Below are positions 11,640 through 21,099 of a stretch of DNA of 42,169 nt, piece after piece. The stretch spans positions 5,339 to 47,507 of the forward strand of contig QZLH01000861.1 in assembly GCA_003833135.1 (NCBI GenBank), read 5' to 3'. Both the position numbers and the translations under genes were made by a program. A model generated the notes under the pieces. It made no database searches and had not been told where the DNA came from. It saw nothing but the letters and a program-made list of their open reading frames with translations. This DNA is from Oehlia diaphana. Lineage: Eukaryota; Glomeromycota; Glomeromycetes; Glomerales; Glomeraceae. Numbering within the stretch: the stretch's first letter is position 1; the number at the start of each line of letters is the position of its first letter.

Positions 11640-13106
11640 ATGTTCGAAAAATATTATAAGAACTTTTTTAAACCTCCGCTTTGCATTATAATAAAATCGT
11701 GCAAAATGTCACAATTGTCTGGAAATGAAAAATATTCAAATTGGACTAAAAAACAACTTATCGAAAAACTCTTATTTTACGAATCAAAACTTGAAGAAAA
11801 CACTTTAAATTCTACAAATTCCCAAATAATTTTCACAAAAAAGGTAGATAAAAAGAATAAAAAATCAACTTCTGCTAGGCCTTTTGACTGGTCAAAATAT
11901 TCAATAAGAAGTATTGCTTTAAAAATCGCTTATTTGGGTTGGAATTATAGTGGTTTCGCCTCTCAGGGAAATGAAGATGATTTTCCTTCTATTGAAGGTC
12001 ATTTGTTTAAAGCTTTGTTAAATGCAAAATTAATAGCTGATCCATCGGATTGTAATTTTTCTAAATGTGGCAGGACCGATAAAGGTGTTAGTGGATTGGG
12101 TCAAGTAGTTTCATTAAACGTCAGATCAAATCTTCCAAAAAATACCTCCTCTGACATAACTAATAATAAGAAAATTGAAGAAGTGCCATATATTGATACT
12201 TTAAATAGGTTATTACCAGATGATATTAGAATATTAGCTTGGGCTCCTGTTGATAAAGATTTCAGTGCAAGATTTAATTGTAAATCTAGAAAATACAAAT
12301 ATTTTTTCGTTCATGGAAATTTAGATATAGAGTTAATGCGTGAAGCGGCAAACCGATTTCTTGGAACTCATGATTTTCGTAATTTTTGTAAGGTTGATGG
12401 TTCTAAACAAATTACTAATTTTGAACGCACTATACTCGAAGCAAGAATTGATCCCGTGCAATACAAGCATCAGGATAATCCTTTAGAATTCAGAGAATTT
12501 TATGTATTTAACTTGCGTGGAACAGCATTTTTGTGGCATCAAGTTAGATTTATGATGTCAATCCTTTTTTTAATAGGACAAAAGTTAGAGTCTCCATCTA
12601 TCATTGACAACCTTTTGGATATCACAAAAACGCCTGCTAAACCTAATTATGAAATGGCTAGCGAGATTCCGTTGGTGTTATACGATTGTGAATTTGATAA
12701 TCTTGAATGGCAATACGGACGTGATTCCGGCACTTCGTTCAATACTCTCTCAAGACTTTATAAACATGTTTATGGACAGTGGTACATTCATACGACAAAA
12801 TCTTTAGTTTATTCAACACTTCTTTACGATCTTGGCGAAATGTCTTTAAATCGATTAATGCAAAATGAAATGAAAGAACAAAATACGCAAAACAAGTCGT
12901 TAAAAGATTTTGTTTATTCCGATAATAATATTATAACTTCATCAACTAATGCATCAACTTCTATTATTCTTGGAGGCGGAAAAGAACATAGAATTCGCAA
13001 TTATGTTAAGATTTCTAATAAGAAAACATGTGATACAGCAGAAAGCAAGAATGAAAAGTATAAAGTAAAAAGAATCAAATTAGATAACAATGAAATAGAA
13101 ACATAA
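11640..13106 (+). CDS. DEG1: tRNA pseudouridine(38/39) synthase Deg1/Pus3
   Basis: A single exon of 488 residues. The second Met at 11706 (MSQLSGNEKYSNW, giving 466 residues) starts the part that resembles the family and is the more likely start; the first 22 residues are Phe/Tyr/Lys-rich and unlike Deg1. Deg1/Pus3 isomerises U38 and U39 in the anticodon arm of many tRNAs. The TruA-type catalytic motif GRTDKGVSGLGQ is present, with the nucleophile Asp at 147 counted from the first Met. Other TruA-family marks are IAYLGWNYSGFASQ before it, ARFNCKSRKYKYFF, and FLWHQVRFMMSILFLIGQ. The N-terminal helical segment WTKKQLIEKLLFYESKLEE is typical of Pus3, and a basic tail follows the domain. It is convergent with RAD54, 104 bp from stop to stop. 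Confidence 0.93.
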   Translation: MFEKYYKNFFKPPLCIIIKSCKMSQLSGNEKYSNWTKKQLIEKLLFYESKLEENTLNSTNSQIIFTKKVDKKNKKSTSARPFDWSKYSIRSIALKIAYLGWNYSGFASQGNEDDFPSIEGHLFKALLNAKLIADPSDCNFSKCGRTDKGVSGLGQVVSLNVRSNLPKNTSSDITNNKKIEEVPYIDTLNRLLPDDIRILAWAPVDKDFSARFNCKSRKYKYFFVHGNLDIELMREAANRFLGTHDFRNFCKVDGSKQITNFERTILEARIDPVQYKHQDNPLEFREFYVFNLRGTAFLWHQVRFMMSILFLIGQKLESPSIIDNLLDITKTPAKPNYEMASEIPLVLYDCEFDNLEWQYGRDSGTSFNTLSRLYKHVYGQWYIHTTKSLVYSTLLYDLGEMSLNRLMQNEMKEQNTQNKSLKDFVYSDNNIITSSTNASTSIILGGGKEHRIRNYVKISNKKTCDTAESKNEKYKVKRIKLDNNEIET

Positions 13107-13209
13107 AAATGTTTTGCGGTACGTTAATCAATATAATACTTTTATTAAACTTTCATTGGAAGTTAAAATCTCGGCTATTTATAAAGATAAATTTGGCTAC
13201 CTCCTCGGT

Positions 13210-16200
13210 TTAATGAGAAGTATATTGAAAAACATAAGAAACAACTCCTTGATTAACTTCCAGCTTCAGAATCGAATCTTTAATCTTGAGAAGATCTGAT
13301 CCTCCAGTAAAATGATCCCATCTTTTACGGGGGAAAAATTAGCATTAAACAGCGAAATTTTTGATGAATGCATATTATAATATGATAAAACTTACGAACT
13401 CGTGTCTCCATAGACCATTTTTTCACTGGGAAGCCTTGGAAGAACTTGAACCCCTTCAATACATCTTTTGCACTTAAAAGTACTATGAGTATCGCATATA
13501 GTGTCTGGATCAAATTGGAACAGACGTCTTAATGATTCAAGTGAAAAGTGTCTTTCTACACCTTCTTCCTCATCAACAACACATGATGAGAGAGATTGCT
13601 TGTGTGATTGACGTTGAAAAATTTTCTCCTCAATCGTTCCAGTCGCAATAAATCGATATATAAAGCCTTTAATATTGATATTAAGGATTAAAACTCCAAA
13701 AAAAAAGGGCTATCTATAATACAATCATAGTACCATTATTTGTTAAACTTACATTGTTTCTTTTGTCCATCTCTCCAAATTCTTGCCAGTGCCTAAGCAA
13801 ACGAAGTAAACGATAACTATCCATCAGTAAAACAATAATAAATTAAAAGAAGTATAATTACCTGTTGATCTGAAGCTGGATTCCAGTCTGGTTGTGAATA
13901 TAAACTTATTAATTTATCTGCCTAATTGCTTAATTGTTATTCTTTAAAGAAACAAAACGTACCAGGATCAAATAATACAAGACGATTCGCCCCAATTAAA
14001 TTTATACCACATCCACCCGCTTTACTACTTAATAGAAAAACAAATTCTGGGTTATTTGGATTATTAAACTGGTTTACAAGTTCCTGGCGTTTTTTTATCG
14101 ACATAGAACCATCAAGCCGCAGACATTCATATCTTTAAAGATTAAAGCAAATATTAGCGTTGATAATACGGAAATGATTGGCCAATGACACCATTACTTT
14201 TTCATCCGGCATAATTTTTCGAATAGATCCAGTGTTTGAGTATAGTTTGAAATCAAGACAATCTTATCGTTTGTCTCATTCTTAATTTTTGCCAACATTC
14301 TATGTGAAAAAGAGATATATATACATGATATTATTCAAAGTACATTCGTTTTAAGCAATAAACATTATAAAATTTACCTATCCAAAACCAACATTTTACC
14401 AGAAAATTCTGGTTTAACTATCCGACCCTTTTCCTTTATTGAATATCCTTGTGGAAAACATTTTTCTGACCTTTTAAGATCCTTTGGAAGGTCTAGCAAA
14501 TCGGGATGATTGCACAACTTTTTAAGGATAGTTATAGCTGTAATTGAAGTGCCATTAGAATATGTAAATTTTTCTTGCCATTGTTTAATCGATTACTTTA
14601 TAAAACTAGCATTCTGTTATCTATTGAAAGAACATACCCTTAAGAGGCTGTGAACCTATACCACGCAAGAGATGTTGAATTTCAGGAGATGTCATGAACA
14701 ATTCGTACAAAGACAATTGGAATTCACTTAATCGGCAAAATACGACATGTTCGTATTTTATGGGCACTTGAAAATTTTTCAAATGAAGTTAATTTATCAC
14801 TTTAAAATAACTTGAACTATTCTTAAAATTGGGTAAATCACACACAATATTTTGATAAAATATCGTTGCTTCGTCTTATAATGAATTTGCTCACGACGCT
14901 CCATAATTCAGCTAATTTTTGATCACTAATAGATCGTTCATGTTCAGTTGCATCAGCATCTCTACCACGAAGAATAGGGTTTTCATAATTTCTGCGAAAT
15001 TCGTTGGGTGTACCAAGTAGTCCAGGATTGGCGAAATTTAAAAGTGAAAAATATTCTGAAAGGTCATTCTAAATAAATAGAAATTATTTTAGCGTAAATA
15101 TTATATATTTACATAATGTTCTTGTAATCACCTGAATTGGTGTCCCGGATAAAATTACTCTTCGTTGTACTTGAAGTGAATTTAAAGCTTGAAATGTTAA
15201 CGAATCTATAAAATACAAAAAATGATTCATATAATCGAATGACATATCAAATTATAAAGCAATCATTAAAGGATTACTTACTTGAATTTTTTAGTCGATG
15301 ACCTTCATCACATAAAAGTAGGCCGATTTTACTATCTTTTAACTCTGTAATGTTTGCACGTAATGTCTCATACGAAACAATCAAAACTTTTCGATGTAAT
15401 TTTGAAATGATAGAATAAAATGATATTACTATGTTATGTGTTCTCAAGCACTATTTAACAAGATCCAATAATTCCGATAACTTTTATTGTAGGTTTTTAT
15501 GTTCTTTGACATACCAGGATAAATAATTGTTCGACCCTGAGAAATAGCAAATTGCCTTAATTCTTTCAACACGTTTTCTTTACCCCCCTTGTTATCGATC
15601 ACTAACGGTTTTATTCGTAAAGTACCAAGCCATTTAACTAATCAATTAAACTCTTATGATTAATTTCTAAAAAAAAACATTGTTACGTTATACTAATAGG
15701 ACAGTTGACAGTTGGCTTGCCTAGCTCATTAGCCCAATTTGTTACAAGGCTTGATGGACAAACAATGATACATTTTTCTATTGTTTTCTTGTTAAATTCA
15801 GGCGATTGTTTAAGTAGCGTCCACAGAAGTGTGATACACTGAAGCTATATTACATGAATTTTAAAATTATAATTCATTGATAATAATTTCTTTAAGGTTT
15901 GATCAAAATTCTTACAGTTTTCCCAAGACCCATTTCATCTGCCATAATACATCTGCAAAAAAAAATAAAAATATTAAAAAAAAAGAAAATAATAACTTAA
16001 AATTCTCACGACATATACCCGTAAACTCCTTCTACAGTTCTTCCAGTTGTACAGTTATAAAGAAACTTGTTGAATATTGAATTAACCAAAGATTATGAGA
16101 GTTCGCAACCAAATAAAATTTTAACATTCATAACATCATTTTCATACAAACCATACCTTTACACCATCGATCTGATGAGGGCGAAGTTTTTGTCCCAAGA

Positions 16201-16870
16201 TTGGATCTAAACCGATTATCAGAAATATATATTATCTTTGACTAGATAATAAAAATTTTTTAAATCCAATGCATATCTTACCAACGATTACAGGTACTTT
16301 CATATTATCCGGGTTTTTAGTTCCCAAAATTTCTGCTACGGATTTATCCTTCCCTTTAATATTTTCTTGCAAATTATCTAGATCACCCATTGGATTATAA
16401 AGTATAATTGCATTTTGTGCTTTAGGATCATGTGCGGGCTTTACAGCTGTAGGAAATTTATGCAGAGTTCCCACTTGTGGTTTTCGTTGGCCATTCTCAA
16501 GTTGCCTGATAAAAGTAGGAATTTTAAAAGGACGCGAAAATTTCTTTAATGATTGGCTAAAAGAAAAGGTCGGTCTAACATAATTAAATTTATTTGAATT
16601 TTCAGGCGATACATCGTTCGTATTCCTTTCTTTAAGTACTTTTAATTTCTTGTGAGGAAGTTTTTCATTGTTTGAATCTTCTACATTGGAAATATTTTTA
16701 TCTTTATTCGAAATATCAATTTTAACGCGTTTTGCAGGATATGTAACTGAATATTTGACGCTCTTATAAGAAAGAGTTTCCTGAGAAGCTTGTTCTTTTT
16801 TATCGGTTACATTTGACCGAGGAAGCTTAAAAGGGGTTTTAAAATCATTATTCTTAATACTTTTACGCAT
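13210..16870 (-). CDS. RAD54: DNA repair/recombination translocase Rad54
   Basis: Seventeen minus-strand exons: 16870-16282, 16206-16157, 16065-16019, 15952-15916, 15844-15721, 15637-15515, 15386-15282, 15205-15132, 15068-14846, 14766-14638, 14537-14378, 14299-14198, 14132-13963, 13887-13862, 13792-13753, 13666-13396 and 13321-13210. They make 793 residues. Rad54 is a Snf2-family double-strand DNA translocase that works with Rad51 in homologous recombination. Visible motifs are Walker A DEMGLGKT (234-241), DEGH box (350-353), [29 protein letters not shown] (625 on) and [10 protein letters not shown]. After the helicase comes [18 protein letters not shown] and a Cys-rich end ([12 protein letters not shown]), with a final GVVSYVF. 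The first ~190 residues are Lys/Ser-rich. The intron at 15638-15720 begins GC instead of GT. The divergent upstream region carries TCACGTGA and a MITE-like insert. Confidence 0.95.
15638..15720 (-). other. RAD54: GC-AG intron within RAD54
   Basis: Exon 5 ends at 15721 and the next minus-strand bases are GCAAGC; exon 6 resumes at 15637 after TTAG. Only this junction gives the strongly conserved Rad54 sequence NELVKWLG across the splice. Every other intron in the gene starts with GT. GC-AG introns are a known minor class that the major spliceosome handles. Confidence 0.85.
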
Positions 16871-17008
16871 TTATAATTATTCTTGAAGATTATGATTTAA
16901 AGAGCTAAAAATGGTAATAGATGCAAGTAGTGCAACTGTGAAAGTAGTGAAGTTGTGAATTTATAAATTATTTTAAAAAAAAAATCGCGTGTGACGTAAT
17001 TCGCGAAC

Positions 17009-17016
17009 TCACGTGA
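17009..17016. promoter_or_regulatory. TCACGTGA palindrome upstream of RAD54
   Basis: The same 8-bp palindrome as upstream of SDE2/SWP1 and DDX41, here 139 bp before the RAD54 ATG. A further CACGTGAC lies at 17058 inside the neighbouring insert. Confidence 0.45.
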
Positions 17017-17023
17017 CGTATAA

Positions 17024-17217
17024 ATGCAGTAGGATCTTCCCCAAGATTTTTTCACCCCACGTGACCTGCATAAAATGTCACCCCGCGTCACTCCTCATTT
17101 TCTGGGGACAGAAAATTTTTAGTGGTGAAAAAAATATTTTTCACACCCCTTTAAAAATCACCGTCACGTAGGGGTGGAATTTTACTTGGGGCGATACTGG
17201 GGTAAATATGCAGTAGG
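17024..17217. mobile_element. MITE-like insert with 10-bp target duplication
   Basis: The 10-mer ATGCAGTAGG occurs at 17024-17033 and again at 17208-17217, flanking a 174-bp segment. The two ends of the segment are imperfect inverted repeats: the left end reads ATCTTCCCCA then TTTCACCCCACGTGAC, and the right end read in reverse is ATTTACCCCA then TTCCACCCCTACGTGAC. Inside is a further hairpin around 17122-17146. The insert is far more G/C-rich than its surroundings and encodes nothing. A 9-10 bp duplication is typical of Mutator-like elements, but the superfamily is only a guess. Confidence 0.5.
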
Positions 17218-18030
17218 TAATTGAATTGGTTTAAAATACTTTTAAAATATTAAAATTACTATCAGTAGCACTAAAAATTTCAGTTTAAAAAGTAATTTTA
17301 AGCTCAACAGTTTTTAATTAATTCTTTTATTTATCTATATAATAAATTATATTTGATTAAAACATATAATTTCTTTCAAATTAAGTAAATTACTAATTTT
17401 TAATTTTTATTATTATTAAAGAGCAAGAAATCATCTTATATTAAAAATCTATAGCTAGATTTAATAAAGATTAAAGGTTCTTAGTTATTTTTATATTTTT
17501 TAGTTATTAGGCAAAGTTTTTAATTTATTTTTAATTATTTTTATTTCAAGTTTTGTGAGTTTGTGCATATCCACTATTATTTGATAGTGAATGGTTTAAC
17601 TGGAAATTGCAAAGCTGATAATGCTAATTTATTACCAGCATTATTAGTTATTTGTAATTGTCCACAACTAATCAAAAGATTGGAAGTTAAAAAAAAAAAC
17701 AAGACACAATTCGAAGCTTATAATATGTACACAAGTAGAAATTTTCATCAAAATTAAATAATATTTTTTTTGTCTCTGTTCTACCCAGCCATTTACATCA
17801 AATTAAATCTCTTTCGCTGGTTTTGCCATTACTAATTCCATTAAGGAATGATACTATATGATTGACTAATAATAAATAATAATGATAAAATAATTAATTT
17901 TTTTACAGAAAATTCCGGTTTCCTTAATGTAATGACATCTTCTCCATCTTTGTACAAGATATCATAGAAGGAATCGTGATAAAAAGAATTGTTCTTAAGT
18001 ATAAATGTGAAAAGTTCTGTTTTTTCTTTC

Positions 18031-20548
18031 TCAAATTAAGAAGCCTTCGCCAAAGTGATGTGCAAAGGAATAATCATTGTGGTTATAATTATTCCTTATC
18101 GGAGTGCCCATTGTGTGGTGCAGGAAATAAGGTGAACGCTGTCCACTTTCATAACCATTTCTTCTTGGACTAATAATAAAAGGATTGATTTTCATTCATA
18201 AAACTAAAAATATGTAAATAATAACAATTTAAATTTTATTACCTTGTAGGATCCACCTAAATCGAAAAGAATGAGAAATATAACAAAGATACAATTTTAA
18301 TGAATTATTATATACGTGTACCCTATAAGTCAAAATAAAATGAAAATAATGAAATAATAACAATAATTTGTCAGAAAAGACGATAATCATTTACCTCACT
18401 TTCGTCTTCATAGATGAGATCTTTATCAATCCTAACGTACCAACTTGGTACCCAGCCACGCTCATCATTAATTTCACAATATAACCAATGATCTTGTTTT
18501 TTATATATACGAAGCGTATCATCTTTTTTTATATTGAGTTCTTCATAATCAATTAAAGCAACGCCTCGTCCAACATATGGACTATCATCATCCATCATAT
18601 CCCCTCCATTTACGCTTGTTTCAAGCAGGAAATTAGCTGGAACCCATCCAGTTTGACCATCTTTTTCGACAAAACACCAACCACCATCTTTGCTTCTAAT
18701 TTTGAAAACATCTCCAACAATTACATTAAGCTCATCATCAAGTTCTGGAACGTATGGATAAATGGCAACTGCTGTGCCATTACCCTCCACTAGATCCACA
18801 GAATAATCACTTGATGTTTGATATTCAGAGGATGGTTGATTTGAAGAAGGCATTGGATAATTTTCGTCAGGCGCTGGTGGCAATTCTTTGTTTAAAAATT
18901 GAGTTGTACGTCGTTTCGATTTATTTGCCTTCAATGAATTAATAATTTCCTCAGCTGTAGCAACAGGTGATTTAATCTCTTTGATATTTTTTAACATAAA
19001 AACTGGATTTTGATTCGCTTCCTTTAATTTTTGGAATAATAATAAAGGTTTTTCATCATAGCTCAAACAACGTTCTGTCGTGTGATCTGTGAAAATATTG
19101 AAAGTATCGAGATTATGCTATCAATATATAAAACCTAAAGATTCATAAATTTATCTCAATGAATTTACCTGGACTTCCGTAACAGATAAATAATGCATAT
19201 TGACGCCAATCATCTGTAATTTTATATTTTTTTAGAGCAGCCGGTAGGACTTTGTAACACGGATCTTCAAGTGACACTCGAAAACTTTTATAAGATTCGG
19301 CTTCTCGATTAGCATTAGCATTTTGATTGTTACCAAAAAATTTTATGGAACCATTTTGCGTGTCATTGATTGTTACTTGAGGCGTGTTTGGTTTCTATAT
19401 AACATAAAGATAAATAAAAAATATATTTATAAAATTTTAAATATAATATACACATATGTAAGAAATTAACTTACATCAAAATCATTATTGTGATAACGGT
19501 TACGATTTCCATCGCGTGGTGAGTGAGGAGAAGGTGGCGCACTTGAACCATCCGATGAATATGTCGGTGATTTCGAGTAGTTTGTTATACTTATGCCAGG
19601 AACTGTAACGGACAGGTTTGCCTTTACGTTACCATACTTCATTTTATTAGGACTTCTTTCCGGCTCAGGTAATGGCTATTCGAATTTTATGTATAAATTT
19701 TCGATGAAGTTTAAATAGGTGTTCTTCCGAGCCTTTTAACAAAAATTCTCCTAAAATTAATTTGAACCTTATTTTCTTTAGCCATTTTCCAAAAGTCATC
19801 TCGTAATCTTGATAAGTCAGTTGATAATTTTTGAATTTCTTTCGACAAATGTGAAATCAATGCATCTAGTTAAATTTAAAAAATTTTAGTTAAATATGAT
19901 ATTAAATAACGAATCTCAAAAACAATCGTTATTTGTATTAATTTTAAAATACCTCTCTCTTGAATTGCGCTTTCAATTTTACGAAGGTCTGGAATTCCAT
20001 TCGTAACGCTCATTGCCTGAAAAATGAATTGGTAAAAATTATCAAATTATTCAAGCTAAAATAAAATACACAAATTAAGAGTTATACGTACACTTTCAAA
20101 TTCTGCAGCTATTGTAAAGAGCCAAAAAAAAAAAAATTTAAATTTAAGCGATATAACAGAACGAATTTAATTTTTTAAAAAGATCACACTTACAAGGAGG
20201 AATATATTCGCCAATCTCGACAGGTATATTATGCTGTATTTTCAAGTTATATATAGCCTTCAGTATGGAAACTCGGTGGCCGACCGAACGAATACCAAGG
20301 TCTTTAAGTGCTTCATGGTCTAAATGAACCAGGATCTCCCCACTTATACCTTGTTCTGAGATGAAAGGTTGCAAAGGTTAACCGCTGAAAAAGCAATAAC
20401 GACGAAACGGTTCGAGATTTCTGGTAAATTGGAGGATTTTCAAAGTACCTTTTAGTTGTGATTCATATGAGGAATAACCAAGAGAAGAAAGCCAGGCATG
20501 TACTTTATTCACATCCCAGGAGGTTACAGATTCCGTTGTTCGGTCCAT
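18031..20548 (-). CDS. SAM-RA-SH3-SH3 MAPK-cascade adaptor (Ste50/Ubc2-like)
   Basis: Ten minus-strand exons: 20548-20449, 20355-20194, 20108-20092 (17 nt), 20016-19953, 19865-19768, 19675-19475, 19394-19169, 19086-18395, 18256-18243 (14 nt) and 18169-18031. They join in frame to 570 residues. Domain order is SAM (about 9-75, HLDHEALKDLGIRSVGHR), a short coiled-coil-like helix (about 125-150), a Ser/Pro-rich linker, a Ras-association domain (about 248-325, SYKSFRVSLEDPCYKVLPAA), SH3-1 (393-445, ALYDY-like AIYPYVPELDDEL and GWVPANFL) and SH3-2 (460-510, GVALIDYEEL and GWVPSWYV). Ste50 of yeast links Cdc42/Ste20 to the MAPKKK Ste11 through SAM and RA; Ubc2 of Ustilago adds SH3 domains. By analogy this would act in pheromone, filamentation or osmotic signalling. 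It is divergent from a small tail-anchored gene, 71 bp between starts. Confidence 0.88.
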
Positions 20549-20619
20549 GGGGTAATTGGAGTAGACGGTTTTTATAAAGTATTCTTTGGTAGAACAAATT
20601 TTAATTTTGTTCTGAAAAC

Positions 20620-20820
20620 ATGTGTTCAAATTTAATAACAAAACTAGCACCACGGAAAAGGGTTGTGGTACGAGGTGATCAGCCATCACGAGGATCAATT
20701 TTAACTGCCATAAAACTTTTCAACCCGGCCGGCGTTAAGAATTTATTGTCGGGATTTAGTTTATTACTAATTTTTTGTATATTATTTTACATACACCCAT
20801 TAATTATAATAGGCAAATAA
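20620..20820 (+). CDS. Small tail-anchored membrane protein, unknown
   Basis: An intronless 66-residue protein that I do not recognise. It has a polar, basic N-terminus (residues 1-28, with PRKRVVVRGDQPSRGS), a short amphipathic part (AIKLFNPAGVK) and one C-terminal hydrophobic helix (about 43-63) ending in Gly-Lys. This is the layout of a tail-anchored ER or mitochondrial outer-membrane protein. A remote resemblance to Sec61-beta (KLF..PG.K before a terminal helix) is noted but weak. Codon use and G/C content are higher than in the flanking AT-rich DNA. The start lies 71 bp from the adaptor gene's ATG on the other strand, which suggests a shared promoter. Confidence 0.6.
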   Translation: MCSNLITKLAPRKRVVVRGDQPSRGSILTAIKLFNPAGVKNLLSGFSLLLIFCILFYIHPLIIIGK

Positions 20821-21099
20821 ATAGCCAAAAATATATTTTATTAATACATGAATGATTAGAAGTATTTTATAACTTTGCTTTAGCACGCGAAAATTCGTAA
20901 CTTTGTAATACAAGAGTCATGTGATTGAAGATCGCACCATTTTATGAAGCTGTGATCAAATAGTTAATTTATTATATATATAATTACAGAATATAAAGAT
21001 AGATTTTCAAATCTATTTTAAAAAACAATTGCACCAGCAATTATTTTCATCATTATAATAATATGAAGTGTAAGAAATAATTTAAGAATATTTTTTAGA
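20821..21099. other. Intergenic 3' region
   Basis: Convergent 3' flanks of the small membrane-protein gene and the sulfate permease. AT-rich; no gene, RNA or repeat noted. Confidence 0.6.

Larger units (their letters stand above)
16871..18030. other. Intergenic, RAD54 promoter to adaptor-gene 3' end
   Basis: The first 350 bp form the RAD54 upstream region, with a TCACGTGA site and a short TIR-bearing insert (17024-17217). From about 17220 on it is AT-rich. The open frame at 17563-17757 has no splice partners or family likeness, so I see no gene there. The segment up to 18030 is taken as the 3' flank of the SAM-RA-SH3 gene. Confidence 0.6.

Noticed and set aside
17563..17757. Plus-strand 64-codon frame
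   Set aside because: No family likeness, no splice partners and AT-driven composition.
17976..18173. Plus-strand frame with CPLCGAGNK, looking like a Cys-rich protein
   Set aside because: It is the antisense of the last exon of the adaptor gene, whose His/Asn-rich tail produces Cys codons on the other strand.
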